Part shown: positions 20,536 through 34,330 of the stretch, piece by piece | Numbering within the stretch: position 1 is the stretch's first letter | How the letters are laid out: each line of letters opens with the position of its first letter | Assembly: GCA_963693285.1 (NCBI GenBank) | Contig: OY848917.1 | Coordinates: 9,300,192 to 9,364,191, forward strand | Source of the DNA: Xestospongia muta | Lineage: Eukaryota; Porifera; Demospongiae; Haplosclerida; Petrosiidae | Direction of reading: 5' to 3' | DNA length: 64,000 bases | Notes under the pieces: generated by a model | Told to the model about the DNA's origin: nothing | Databases searched by the model: none | The model's input: the letters and a program-made list of their open reading frames with translations, nothing else | Position numbers and translations under genes: made by a program

Positions 20536-21016
20536 GTACATGTACAATAGTAAATCTTATTGAGGTACTTAAAATAGGCTCAGTAGCTAGTGGAAGGTAC
20601 AGATATGTCTAATTAAAGGGGTGTGTTCATTACTATTCACAAATCATTGTGACTGTTCCCTAAAATATTAACAACTGTGACGAATGAATCTTTTATATCT
20701 GTTATGAGAGGTATCGGAACATGACATGTGTCTCTTCCACTCTTTAGGCAATGACATCATCGCTAATAAAATAATTATATCAGATTATAAATCATATTTT
20801 AAATTCATTTGTTTGCCTATAGGTATGCCCCTATGATTATTATCATAATTTGGTTATCTTCTCATCAGATGGTTGTCATCATGTGTGTCACATATTGTTA
20901 ACATTAGCAGGTACTACTTTGTTTAATTAGAATCTGAACACAATTTTTATGCTTGAAAGTTATATTTTATATATTATACACATAGTTTGAATAAATGATA
21001 AAATAAACACAGGAGA
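20536..21016. other. Intergenic stretch
   Basis: A possible exon at about 20832-20912 (YDYYHNLVIFSSDG and CHHVCHILLTLA, with AG before and GT after) is open in one frame, but I cannot assign it. Otherwise AT-rich sequence up to the 3' end of the NHL gene. Confidence 0.35.
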
Positions 21017-24000
21017 TTAAAATAGCTGAACACGATTATTTTCAAAGTCGCAAACATATAATATCCCAGTTTCATCAACAGCTAATCCGTATGGTAGTCG
21101 TAAGTAACCTCTTGCACTCCCTCTGCCACCGAGTTTTTGAATAAATTCCCCTTTGGTTGTAAAAAGATAAACATGATCCTTTCCAACATCACTAATATAT
21201 ACAGTATCACCGTGTACTGCAATGCACCTAGCTTCTGCCATTCCAAACTCATCATTTAACTCATCCTTTTTGGTGAACTGTCCTATATATAAATCATTAG
21301 AAGAGAATTCTTGAATGCATTGATTGTAGTCATCAACTACCAATAGATGGCCTTCTTTAGTAAATGCTAATCCCCAGGGTCTCATTCCTTCAACTGAAAG
21401 GAAAGATTTAAATGTGAAATCAGCACCGAGGACTTGAATTCTATGATTATAGCTGTCACTAACATACATATTGTTTGTTGTAGGATGGATGGCAATATCG
21501 ATTGGATAATCAAATTCCAATGGACCAGTTCCCTTACTTCCTGTTGTAGAGATAAAATGACCTTGCAAGGTAAAGACATGAAGCCGATGGTTACCGCTAT
21601 CAGCAACAATGACATGATTATCACGAGAAAGCGTTATACCACATGGTGAATCCATATGACCTGATCTAGCACCTCTTGAGGCAAATGTGATCGTTTTTGA
21701 CATGTTTTTGTCATAAACTGATATACAGTCACCGTAATACTCACTAACGACAACATTGTCTTTATTAACGGCAATACCCCATGGTCCATGCAATTCAGGT
21801 AGACAATGAATCCATCGTGCTTTATTGAGAGTTGATCGTACGACAGGTAAGCTATCACAGATGTCATCTTGACCAATTTTTATAATCAATTGGTGAGACG
21901 TAGTGGTTTGAGGAGAATAGTTGAACTTGTAAACTCCTTCACGAACTTGTTGTAATTGGTGAGTGGAACCTGAAAAATATTCAAAAAGAGTATTTCTAAT
22001 TTCTAGCTTTCATACATCACAAAGACCATCCTATGGAAGTAAGATAATTAATTTAATAATCATCTTTTAGTAGCATTTATTACCCCTTTGTTGTTCATAA
22101 GCCTGGCAGTTGTTTTATCATAATAGGATATAAATTAGGCAACTAAACACAGCTAGTTATTATCTATACATAACCTTGAAAATTATGTTCTCTTATGTAC
22201 ATGAAAACACTAGGGTGACAAAATGCGTTATATTTCTACTTATAGCTTCTCCTTGAGACATACTCCAATAGAGAAGACCCTACCTGGCTATAAGTACTAC
22301 TAATGTAAGTTACTTTCACTCATGTTTTGTACCTTGTTGTTTTCTTAGGTTTTCAATTTCTAAGGTCTTGGCATGAGATAAACGCTTGGTTGCAGCCAGC
22401 TCTTTTCTCATAGCTTCTAATTCAGTTGCTTCTATGGTTTGTTTTGAATCTATATGGAAGAAAACAGCAATATATCAGTAAATGGAATGCATTATTAAAC
22501 AGTACCATCATATGTTGTTTTTGTAGCTTGGCTTTGTGTAAGTTCTGTGAAGGAGACAGTGGCTTCTTTATCCAAACTTTCAGTTTCTATATAAAGAAAT
22601 CCAAATTTAGTTTAGTAAAATGAGGTGGCCCAGTGATAGTGTTTGATGGTTGATGAAAATACAATCATAATAGAGTGCTCAATAATTTGTGCAGCAGCCA
22701 CAACTGATGTTCTTAAGTATTGAAAACACCATATAAATCATTAAATTATAACTAAATAAATATGCGTGTACGTGATCATGAACAACTTTTTCATCTTTAG
22801 TTAACTTTTCAGATAACATACAAATGCTATAAACATTGAGTGAACTGGTTAGCTAGCATACCCAAAGTGATTTCATTTTTCAATCTATTTCAAAATCACT
22901 GAAGCATGGATAGTATAAATTATGACTGCCTGGAGAACTGTACTCCCTTTTAGTGGGCATGGCATGCATGTGTCAATCTATGTTGTGACTTCATATATAC
23001 CAGTAGAATGATGGGTCTCTTCAGTTACTTCTTGAAGGTCAGGATGACCTTGCTTGAGATGTTCTATCTCTTCAAGTTTTTCTTGAGACATTTCTTTCAA
23101 GACTTTGAAGTGCTGCTCTAATTGAGCTAACCTATCAACAGCTACATCTAAAAGGACAAATAAAACCAGGTTTTACAACCTCTACTTTAAAATCAAGCTG
23201 TATGTATTTAATACAGTTGTCACATGTATATATATCATGTAACATTGCTTGGTGATAACTATTAGTATTAAGTTATGCTTAATTATATAAGTAAATTAAC
23301 TCACTTTTTTCACCGACACCTTTAGTACAATCCTAAACATTTTACAAATAAATAACATAAGAACAATGGACATACAAAATATATTATATACCTCATAAAT
23401 AATTGTCTTTCCAATAGTTAGACTCAAGACACCAATTTCTGCTAATAAATTGCGTTTATATGTTGCTAAACGAACTAAACTCTCAACAACACAGTTTGGA
23501 GCCCAGAGTTTAAATATGACAGAACCAGGTATTACTTGTAACAAATGAAGATAGCAAGTTAGTTCTTCAAATATATCTTTGATAACCTCCTCAAATTCAG
23601 AAATGGTAGCCTCCTCAGCTTTGGACCATTTCAATTTAAGAATAATAGTTTCTTGAATGGATGGATTACAGATAATTTCATCAATTTCTGTTTTCAACTC
23701 AGTGGTAAAACTTGAATGAAGTAGCTTTCTGCGGTAATTTTCTTCATCAAGTTTGTAATTTTCAATGATCTCCTTTGCTTCTCTAAGATTATACCTGTCT
23801 GCAATTCGTGTTAGTAGAGAGTAATTGACTGGAGTACACAATTTGCGAACTGCGATAAACAAATCTCCTAAACAAGAGGCATTTTGTAGGCTGGTTGCAA
23901 TGGATGAACATGAAATCATGAGAAAGCGCTTTAACTTGTCAAAGTCCACGTTGTTAGTCTCTGCAATTTCACATACATCTGTCACAAGACCCCCAAGTTT

Positions 24001-25254
24001 GCCAGTCATGTCATCATATTCTTTGTGAACCTTCTCTCCAACAGCAATACATTCTGATTTCATGAAAGATAAAAGTAAATTATATTATTATTTACAATTA
24101 CACGTTGGATTATAAAGTACTTAAACAATTAGCGACAACAGTTTGAAAACAGCATTATCTTGTAGCTGAAGCTTGCACTGACACATGTCCAGTGATGTCT
24201 GCATCAATCACTACGAAGTATGAAGACATAATGTTGTGTGATCACAGGTTAATTGTAAACTAAATTTCTTTGTCAGTAAGCTGTGTGCAAATGCTATAAT
24301 GACCATACCATTTTTTGAACTTTCTTCTATATTGCTTGAGAGGTCTTATATAACTTTAATAAGACAGAAAGTTGTTTTAAAGAAGTTAAAACAAAACCAG
24401 TATTGTTGATATAAATGAAAGAATCGCTAAATGCGGGGTATACATTGACTTGATACATGTGGGTGTTGCTATTGTCTGCCTGAATAGAGTAATTACGCAA
24501 TATAATGTTTAAAGACAATTAGCTCAACAATTGTACTATTGACAAACTGACATACATAATACTTACTTGTTTTGAAAATGGGAGACGATGGATCAGCACT
24601 ACTTGAACAATCTGCCATACCTACATTATAGAAAGTAATTATGTGTAAACGTGGATCTTTCAAACAATAACAAAACTATAAGATTACAATGCATCACTTG
24701 ATGAAAGTACTAAAAATTTAGCACTCAAATTTTAATTATAAAAATCAATAAAATACCTCTATAAATTCATCTATGTTATTGTTATTTTATAGACATTAAA
24801 TGGCACGTATGTCTGAAAATTCATCCTTAAAATTACTACTTAGAAAATCTAGTTTGTTGAATTTTTAGAAGTCTTTTTGGATAGCAAGAAATTATCAGTC
24901 CATTATCACTTATCTCCCTTAACTTATTAGCTTACCACTGTATTCTGCCTTCATTTCTTTTGCAATCACCTCTAAATTAGGATAGTGTTCAATTTTGGAC
25001 AAAAATAATAAAAACGTATCAGGTCTCCCATAGAGTCTGCTCATCAAGTCATCAAGAATCTCGAAGTTTTTGTCGTGAACAGGACCATTGCCGTGAGCTA
25101 TTTGAAGTGTACGACGAGTAAGAATATCAGCAGAATAGAGTTCTGTGCCTAAACATCCAGGATCACTGATAGCCTGCCGTAATCTAGAGAAATATCTCCT
25201 CAAAATGATGGTCTCCTTTTTATCAGGGAAATGAGATTCCTTCATTTCTGCCAT
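21017..25254 (-). CDS. CARD, coiled-coil, filamin-like and NHL-repeat protein (8 exons)
   Basis: Exons on the minus strand: 24936-25254, 24567-24620, 23392-24053, 23305-23332, 23001-23147, 22506-22586, 22333-22449 and 21017-21969. All junctions have GT and AG and agree in phase; the sum is 2361 bases, or 786 residues plus TAA. Residues about 10-100 form a CARD-like death fold (LRRYFSRLRQAI; FLLFLSKIEHYPNLEVIA). Residues about 125-345 are a helical region of unknown type. Residues about 355-470 are coiled coil. Residues about 470-512 resemble the end of a filamin-type Ig fold (VREGVYKFNYSP; HQLIIKIG). From about 523 to the end six NHL blades can be counted, each with a pattern like VADSGNHRLHVF. 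Filamin plus NHL is the TRIM71/TRIM-NHL layout, but a CARD replaces the RING and B-boxes. It is likely a cytoplasmic adaptor binding a ligand through the propeller; its function is not known. Confidence 0.85.
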
Positions 25255-25574
25255 TTTATGTTTATGGAAAGGGTGTAACGTTGTTTCAATTTTAATTTTT
25301 CTAATTATTCGGATTACTTTAATTTTTATAGATGACAGTCTATATAGTTAATATTAGAAACTGTTAGAGACTGTGAATAATTATATTACGTAAATTACAT
25401 ATTTTCATACAAGTGGTGTGTTTGTAATGTGTTGTCTGAGCCTGTAAATAATTATATAAACTGGTTGGCCAACCAGTGTGAGCAAAACAAAGTACTTGTC
25501 AGCCTGCTGTCAGCTATTATGATTATTTGCCTCTCTAATTGTTTTTTTGTCAAAAATAACTTTACAATTTATAC

Positions 25575-25611
<37 letters not shown>

Positions 25612-26879
25612 TTATAATTTAAACTTACATTTACCAACGTTATCCTGCAGAAACTTGTATTATATATGTGGTTATTATAAAAACATATCTTTAATATATT
25701 GTTTTATGGAGGGTGAATGGCTGAGAAAGGACATCACAGTTGTTTTTGAACACTTCCTGCTAAGTTATATTTTGTTAAAACCTAATATTTCTAGTTCCTT
25801 TTGAAGGAGCATTCATCAGGGGATATTAATGAAGAAACAGTAATGAGAGGATATATTATATACATAAAAAATAAGGAAATAAATGAATAATAAACATATA
25901 TCAATGAGGCAATTTACAAATAATAAGTAATTATCTCTCTTTTTACACCTGACTCTCTAAATCATTTTATGTCAGTTACACCAAATCAATTGAAACCATT
26001 CACCTTTGTAAAGTAAGAAAAAGTCGATGACTCAATTAAGATGTCTCAGCAAAAACAGGCTATGAGTATAGTTTAAATAGATTACACACTTTTTTTGTCA
26101 GAATTAGAACTAATTTAACCACTTGGGCTATGCTTCAGGCCATCCCTTTTAGGTATGTAATATCTATGTATCTTTCGAAAGTATCAACCTCAAAAGATCA
26201 TGATGTTGATTAGCACCACGTATCTAGCAAACTCATTGTAAGTTAATTTATTCATATCATTTTAGCTGTACATGATTGCACAATAATTCCTAATGGTAAT
26301 TGTTTTATGCACTTCACAATATATTAGTGTACACCATATTAGTACCACCAGTATGGCGTGCCATTTTTGTCAATTGTTTTAATGATTACAGAAGTTGTGT
26401 ATCATCAGCATTACAGTATACATTTACATTGTTACTAGACCATTACTAGACCACCATCCAAAACCTAAACACTAAGCAGTTGAGCATAGGAAAAAAGCCA
26501 ATAGTGTGCTACTCCCATTTTAATTTTGAGACAGGGGATGTGTCATACACTAAATGTGTAAATCAAGTACAAACTTGATGTTATATGAGTGTTACTAGAT
26601 GATTTAGTTTATTATTAAAGGCAATATTTATAATAGGACAAATTAATGTAAATACTACAGGTAAAGTAAGTCACATTAAAATTACTTACGAGATGTCCTC
26701 AATGCTGATACCAAACTCACTCATATCCAGACCGTCCAATATTTTGATGACATGTTTTTAAAAAAATGTTTCAAGAACAATAATCCAAAATCAAATTTTG
26801 TTTTTTGCCTGCAATGTGTCAAAACATTGTCATTATATCAACAATGACAATATTCATTAATGACCAACTATTATAATTA
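25255..26879. other. Upstream region of the NHL gene and intergenic DNA
   Basis: Holds the presumed promoter of the minus-strand NHL gene just above 25254, although no core element can be assigned. A (TG)n microsatellite lies at 25582-25607. The stretch 26010-26200 resembles 52185-52350 (shared ACTCAATTAAGATG / ACTCAACTAAGATG and GGCTAT), so it is a dispersed repeat. No gene is seen. Confidence 0.45.
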
Positions 26880-27250
26880 TTGGTGAGCACAAAGCAGAGA
26901 CTGTCCCTAGTGGTACTACACAGCAAGGTAATAGAAGATACTCTATTTATAAACACTACATATAATGTATGTGATAATTTCTATTGTGTTAGTTTCCAGT
27001 TTTTTTACAGTCTAGGTTGTTATAGTCGACATAAGTGGTTAATGTTATTTTGATTACTGAGACCATGAGAAATTACAATACATTTTCACTCTTCTCTTCT
27101 ACATTTTTACTATCTTTTCTATAACTCATTCACATTTCCTTTTTCTTGTTACATTGCGTAGGTACTATTGATAGCATTGAAACCTAAGTTGATATCATTG
27201 AATTAAAAAAGATGTAGAAAGTAATTAATGGTTATGAAAATTAACACTCA
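26880..27250 (+). pseudogene. First, most decayed copy of the CARD-tailed gene
   Basis: Positions 26885-26930 match the exon at 31705-31774 (GAGCACAAAGCAGAGACTG). Positions 27160-27240 match the start of the CARD exon at 32001 (GTACTATTGATA and AAGTTGATATCATT) with a large internal deletion and a stop. Only these remnants survive. Confidence 0.6.
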
Positions 27251-29300
27251 AAATTTATCATGCTCTATGTGACCTATACTAGCAAAAACTTGTTATTAGC
27301 AAAAACTTGTAATTAGTAAAATAGTAAAAGTAATAAGAGGTAGTCTTTGATTTCATCTTAGTAAAATAGTAAAAGTAATACTAAAGAAGTAGTTTGATTT
27401 CATCTAATGTACATACTTGTTTTCCGACTTCCTTCTCATATTTGGTTAAAGAGGTAGCCTTTGGTAGCCTTTGATTTCATCTCTAACCAAGGTACATACT
27501 TCATTTCTCTTTTGTATAATGTATAAGTCTCTAACAAAGACAAATACTCTGTGACCATATTTTTAAAAATTATTATGACCATATTTTTAAAAATTATTAT
27601 AACCACTGCTATTTGTCAGTTGTGTTCTGTGACAAGTGACGCAATGAAGAAATTATACACTGCCCCAGCTAGATTGATAGTTCTAAATAACAACCACATG
27701 CCACTGGATTGTATTCCACAATGTAAACACCACCACAATATTGATTCAGTAGTAGTAACTTGTAGCTGGATGTGCAGAATATTACAGTTTCCATGCTCTT
27801 GCTGAGGTCACCAGCTTTTGTTGGCTGATGCTCACTGATGACAAGTGGTCTTTTAATGACATTGGTCTTTTCTATGACATGATCAAATATTCATTGAAGG
27901 TGTGCAGAAGGTGATCCAAAAAAATGTGCATTGAAGGTGATCTAAAAAAATGCATCTTTTCAGTTTGACTACCTTATCTCAGTGAATGGTATATTGTCTA
28001 AGAGTCAAGAAATTATTCCTCATTCAAGAAGACTCCCTCATTCAAGAAGACTGTCCTCAATTTTATAACTGGGATGAATATGGTCTAAGAAGTACTAGAT
28101 TTTGCTGAACATGCAGAAAATTCAATCTCAGTGACAAATGGTCTTTTTTACATCGTGCATTGAAGGTGATCCAGTATGATCCAAAAATGTGCATTGAAGG
28201 TGATCCAGTAGTAGGGAAACTTTCCATGCTCTTGTTGAGGTCACCAGCTAAGGTGCATTAAGGTGATCATTGAAGGTGATCCAGTATGAACCAATATGAA
28301 CCAAAAACGTGGATTGAAGGTGATTCAGTAGTAAGGAAATTCAGTATTACAGTTTTCATGCTCTTGGTGGTCTTGTATGATCCAAAAAATTCAAATAGTA
28401 AGGAAAGTCAGGGATATGCAGAATATTTAGTTTCCGTACCCTTGTTGTGCATTGCAGCAATTTGCATTGAATCCAAAAAGTGGTCTTTTTGAAGGGCTGT
28501 AAAATTTTAAGCGAAGTTAATTCCATGCCCTTGTACTGAATCAATGAAATCATTTTCGGAGCCTTACCTCCATGCCCTTATACTGAAATCAATAAAATCA
28601 TTTTCAGAGCCTTACCTCACTGACCAGTGGTTTTTTATGAGCATTGAAAGGTGATCCAAAAGTGGTGTTTTACATTGAAGTTGACCCAAGATTTGCATTG
28701 AAGTAATTTGCATTGAATCCAAAAAGTAGTCTCTTTTTTGAAGGTGCATTGAAGACATTGAAGCCAATGAAATGGCTGTTCCTTATCTCAGATCGTGATC
28801 CAAAAAGTGGCGAGTGAGATTATTGAAGGTGACCCAAAATTTGCATTGAAGCAGTGGTCATTAAAGGTGATCCAAAACGTGCTGGACATTGTGAAGGTGC
28901 ATTGAAGCAATTGAAGCCAATGGAATGGCTGCTTATCTGTATGTCAAAGACCTCACTGACTGAAGTGGGGATGATCCAAAAATATTGAAGACTGTTTCTT
29001 TTTTATTACATCAAAAGGTTATCAAAAAGGTACAACAAAGGAAAAGGTGGATTTTGGTGGACATGCAGAATGTTACAGCTCTATGCTCTTGTTGAAGTCA
29101 CTAGTTGTTTTAAGCAATGTTGGCTCCTGTTATTGCTATCTTGCTGACAAGAAGCTTCAAGTGAAACGGGAAAAGCCTGATTTTGCTGGACATGCAGAAT
29201 ATTAGGTTTTCATACTCTTGTTGAGGTCACAAGCTGTCTTTCCAATGATGATGATGATGATTCCTGCTTCTGGTTTAACTTTATTGAAAATGTGCATATT
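27250..29300. repeat. Complex satellite-like region, first block
   Basis: Irregular repeats built from GTGCATTGAAGGTGATCC, GATCCAAAAA and a CATGCTCTTGTTGAGGTCAC segment, with many deletions and inserts. A 22-base tandem duplication (GACCATATTTTTAAAAATTATT) lies at 27556-27600. The block has a counterpart at 32290-33850, about 5 kb downstream, as part of the larger tandem duplication. Confidence 0.7.
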
Positions 29301-29511
29301 TTCAACTCACGCATCAGTCATTAGTTAGATACACACAATCTTAAACATGAATTATGCCTATCGTAATATTCTCAAAGCCTAAGAGATTCTTTTAACACAT
29401 AAGAAAGCTAACTTATATACTTTGCAAAGACAATGGTTACAATACATATAAACAACTAGAGTAAATAGATACACAGATATAAACCAGACTACAATGTTCA
29501 ATTGTCTCTAC

Positions 29512-29721
29512 AAAACAACTCATCACACTGTCTTTACACGACAACTCATCACACTGTCTTTACATGACAACTCAGCACACTGTCTTTACTTGACAACTCA
29601 GCAAACTATCTTTACATGACAACTCAGCACACTGTCTTTATATGACAACTCAGCAAACTATCTTTACATGACAACTCAGCACACTGTATTTATATGACAA
29701 TTCAACACGATGTCTTTACAT
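29512..29721. repeat. 26-bp minisatellite, 8 copies
   Basis: Unit ACAACTCATCACACTGTCTT plus TACATG, 26 bases, with small variation (CAGCACACTG, CAGCAAACTA). A paralogous array is at 34122-34330. Confidence 0.9.
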
Positions 29722-30046
29722 AGCAAACAGTACGCTCATGTACTTCAAAACAGTTTACTATTGCACCTGCATGGTACTCGTAAAGGATGACATGGAAATG
29801 GAACAGATAAATCATATACCCTATGTTCTGAGAAATATTGGTAAAGGAGTACTAACAAGAAAAACATACTTCCTCTACTGACAAAAGTGTTGCTGTCCAA
29901 TTAGTAGTTGGTAAAAAGGAACCAAACCTCTCTTATGACCAAAGATCTCTTCACTGTCAGTGACAAAGATATACCACTACCAGAACACTATGTCTGACAT
30001 ATAGAAGACGTATGTGGGGAGACCATCTCCTTCTATCCATAATTAG

Positions 30047-32126
30047 ATTTTACCAATCTCTTTGTAAGAGAACATCTCAACAAATTTAGTATTTTTGCTG
30101 GATGTAATCCTTTGGTAAGTTTATATATTCACTTTCTCTTAGCAGTGTATCTATGAAATTGTTTTATTTCCTCTACATATATATATATATATATATATAG
30201 AGTATACCTTCTGCACCAATAAAAGATGAAGTAATACAAAGACTATCAAAACATATTCAGTCAAGAGCAGGAAAGGTTCTAATTATGTTAATAATCTCTT
30301 GTATTGACTTAATTATTATTATTATTATAGATTTTTTAACCCTGTTATCAAACCTGACAATCAGATGTCATCATTTATTACATACAATGTTGTAGGTATG
30401 TCTACTTGTCAAAACAATGTCATATTTTCAATAATTTAGTTTATTAATTACATAATTTAGTTTGTTTATTATTTAATTTTCTTGTTTTATATCTACCTAC
30501 TTTTATATTTGATTATTTTCATTAATTGTTATATACTGGTATATTACAGGTAGTAGTCAGGAGACAATGTTAATATGGAATAACCAAACTGATGAATTTG
30601 GTTATTTCCTTAAATTATGTATGTTAGACAATCTTATATGACAGTTCTTTGTCTTATTTTACTTACTGTTTAAAGGCCCACAAGACGTGATGATCAAATA
30701 TTATCAAATATTAAATTTAATTTGTACATGATTACACAATGAATCCTACCAGTAATTGTGTCCTTCACAATATAAGTGTTGACAAAAGTGCTAGAGTCTA
30801 TTACCAAGGACAGTCACAGGGTTAATGGTAATTTTTTTATTACTATAATTGGTAAGAAGTGGTTCAATAGATCATTGTACACATACAGTTTTAAAGAAGG
30901 GATACCTCTAAATAAATATCGAATGTATTATATTTTCTGATTTTTTCTATCTGTTGACATATTATATACTGTTTAATGTACACTTTGTATAAGTATTATA
31001 TTGGAAAGTAATGTAATTGTTAACATAAAATTGCCAATTTGTTCTGCTTATTATTTTACAGAATGTCCTAAGAAATCAAGTTCTCCTGATTCAACTGAAG
31101 TCTATATTATTGACAATTTTTTAATGGATCATCAGGTATGATTTATCCTCTTAAATAATATATAGATTGTATAAATTATGGTTATTAGCAAATTCAATTT
31201 ATCAAAGATATTAGTGGATTTTCCGCTTGCCAGTGTGTAGCTATTAGCAAATAGCTCTTTTGGTAATCAGGAGTTATTTATGCTAGTCAAATCATTTGTT
31301 TTCTGTCAGCTGTATAGTATCATGCCCAGACACTAAATAATAAATTAATGTGAGAAAGTACATCTAGTGTATTCACAGGCAAAACAGCTTATCTCAGCTA
31401 ATGCAAAAAGAATTTTCACATTGAGCAAGTTGTTGTCTGGGCCAGCGACTGTATCAACTGAGCAGCCATATCACTATATGTAGCCACACCCATGAAATAT
31501 TCTTTGTGGTTGGATGTTCTGAGAAGCATTCCTAAGCTTGACATACTTGCTCTTTGATACGTTTCACTATATGACTATGATTACTATTTATAATTACTAC
31601 TTGTAATTCCTCACCTCAATAATTTAAATAATAGTTACATCATCAATTTTGTGTATTGTAAATCTATAATACTTTATACCTCTCTTATATCCTGTACCCA
31701 TTAGCAACATTCAACTGATGAACCATCAAGTGAACACAAAGCAGAGACTGTCCCTAGTGGTACTACACAGCAAGGTGATATAAGACACTTTAATTATAAA
31801 CACTACATATAATGTATGTGATGATTTCTATTGTGTTTGTTTCCAATGGTTCCAATGGTTTATGTATGTCGATAAATATAATAGACCACTTAAGAGTTAT
31901 ATTTGATTACTGAGATCATGAGAAATTAAGATACATTAATTCACTCTTCTCTTCTACATTTTTACTAGCTAATCTGTAACTTTTTTGTTAAGTTGTGTAG
32001 GTACTATTGATATATCTGAAATATTTCTAGAATATTTTGCTGTTTATGATGCCATTGTAAACCAACTCTTTTCTACTAAGTTGATATCATTAAATTTAAA
32101 GAAAGATGTAGAAAGCTATCTGTGAT
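30047..32126 (+). pseudogene. CARD-tailed gene, duplicate A
   Basis: Candidate exons: about 30047-30114 (FVREHLNKFSIFAGCNPL), 30201-30275 (IKDEVIQRLSKHIQSRAGK), about 30331-30395, 30550-30618 (SSQETMLIWNNQTDEFGYF), 31062-31135 (SPDSTEVYIIDNFLMDHQ), 31705-31774 and 32001-32126. The last four internal exons have proper AG/GT ends, but joining 30275 to 30331 and 30618 to 31062 gives stops, so either exons are missing or the gene is broken. The last exon starts like the CARD-like domain at 37073 but stops after about 41 codons; the domain's end (QNQELKDIDH) reappears out of frame near 32143. It is therefore an internally deleted paralogue. Confidence 0.6.
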
Positions 32127-32289
32127 TTCTTTTTAAAGCAGAACCAGGAGTTAAAAGACATTGATCATATGAAATGTCAACTAGAAAATGAGGTATTTTA
32201 TCACGTAACACTATAATTATATTATATAATTAATATTTGATGTTATATGGGTGTTACTATACAACCTAGTTTATTATTGAAGGTCTTTT

Positions 32290-33850
32290 TGACATGAAGG
32301 TGCATTGAACAGTATTTGGGAAATAGGAAAGATTTTGCTGAACACAGAATATTACTGTTTCCATGCTCTTGTTAAGGTCACCAGCTGTCTTAAAAACATT
32401 CTGCTCCATTGTCACGAAGAAGTGGTGAAGGTACATTGATACATTGAAGGTCCAAAATTGTGCATTGACCAGTCAAAAATTGTGCGTTTCCATGCTCTTT
32501 TGGGGGTCACCAGCTGTCTTTGCAATTTTACATCCTGCTCCATTCTCGTGGACAAGTGGTCCTTATGAAGATACATTGTTACATTGATAGATTGAAGGTC
32601 CAAAATTGTTACGTTGTTACATTGATAGTGATAGATTGAAGGTCCAAAATTGTTACATTGTAACTGTTACATTGATAGATTGAAGGTCTAAAATTGTTAC
32701 ACCTTCAAGGTCTAAAATTGTTACACCTTCAATCTAACTGTCACATTGATAGAAGGTCTAAAATTGTTACATTGTAACTGTTACATTGATAGATTGAAGG
32801 TCTAAAATTGTTACATTGATAGATTTTTGTGCATTGTGCATTGACCAAAAAGTGAAGGTGCATTGAAAGCGATCCAAAAAATGTGCATTGAAGGAAGGTG
32901 ATCCAGTGGTAAGGAAACTCCGATATTACAGTTTTAAAATTGTGATAGATTTGTGCATTTTTTGTGCATTGTGCATTGACCAAAAGTGAAGGTGCATTGA
33001 AAGCGATCCAAAAAAATGTGCATTGAAGGAAGGTGATCCAGTGGTAAGGAAACTCCGGTATTACAGTTTTAAAATTGTTACAGGTGCATTGAAAGCGATC
33101 CAAAAAATGTGCTTGTTACAGATGCATTGAAAGCGATCCAAAAAAATGTGCATTGAAGAAAGGTGATCCAGTGGTAAGGAAACTCTGGTATCACAGTTTC
33201 CATGGTCTTGTTGTGTGTGCTTACAACGTTGGCTGCTGTTATCTCTTATCTCACTGACAAGTGGTTTTTTTAAGACATGTTGTGCATTAACCAAAATTTG
33301 CATTTCTCTAATCTCACTAAAAGTAGTTGACATGGTCTCTTGGCTGCTGCTTCTTGGATGAACCAAAACGTACATTAGGAGGTGATCCAAAAATGTGCAT
33401 TGAAGATGATCCAGTAGTACAGAAAAGTGATTCAATAGTAGAGCAACAGGAAAGATCTTGCTGGACATGTAGATATCTCTCTTGGCTGCTTTTCTCAGCA
33501 GTGATCTTATGACATCGAAGGAGATAGAAAAAATGTGCAGAAAGTGGGCTGCTTTTCTCTAATCCCAGCAGTCATATGATATCGAAGGAGATCGAAAAAT
33601 GTGCAGAAAGTGTTACGTTGGCTATCTGTCACAAGAGTTTGTAGCAGGAAACAGGAAAGCTGGACATGCAGAATATTATGTTTCCTTATTCTGAGGTCAT
33701 CAGCTGTCTTCGCATTTTCAAGCAACCTTACTGGTATGGATTATGGTAACAAGGACCTGCTTTTTGGTTTAACTTTAATTGCAACCTTACTGATGTAAGA
33801 AGGACCTGCTTTCTTATTAAAAATGTACACATTTTTCAACAATCAACTCA
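32290..33850. repeat. Complex satellite-like region, second block
   Basis: Counterpart of 27250-29300. It contains a sub-array at about 32570-32830 built on TTGTTACATTGATAGATTGA plus AGGTCTAAAA, and at about 32835-33170 two to three longer units with GTGCATTGAAAGCGATCC and GGTGATCCAGTGGTAAGG. The open frames on either strand here come from the repeats. Confidence 0.7.
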
Positions 33851-34121
33851 AGTACATGTGTCCGACACCAGCTTAACAGATCATTATCAATTCTATGCAT
33901 CACTCATCAGTAAGTACTCAAACTTAAACATGTATTATGCCCAAAGTAACATCCTCAGAGTTAAGAGACTTTTTATAAAGAGTTCTCATCAATTATCATA
34001 GAAGACAGCTATCTTATATACTTTCCAAAGACAATGGTTACATTATAATTACATATAAACAACTAGAGAAAATGGATACACAGATATAAACGAGACAACA
34101 ATATTCAATTGTCTTTTATAT

Positions 34122-34330
34122 AACAACTCATCACACTGTCTTTACATGACAACTCATCACACTGTCTTTACATTACAACTCATCACACTGTCTTTACATT
34201 ACAACTCATCACACTGTCTTTACATGACAACTCAGCACACTGTCTTTACATGACAACTCATTACACTGTCTTTACATGACAACTCAGCACACTGTCTTTA
34301 TATGTCAACTCAACACACTGTCTTTACATT
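34122..34330. repeat. 26-bp minisatellite, 8 copies, second array
   Basis: Same unit as 29512-29721 and followed by the same flank (CAGTACACTCATGTACTTC...). It is part of the large tandem duplication. Confidence 0.9.

Noticed and set aside
32741..33468. Minus-strand frames of 120 and 135 codons
   Set aside because: They run through satellite repeats and repeat the same peptide pieces in step with the DNA repeat.
27850..34330. A CRISPR-like array in the regular short repeats at 29512-29721 and 34122-34330
   Set aside because: The units are directly adjacent with no unique spacers, and the context is an intron-bearing animal genome.
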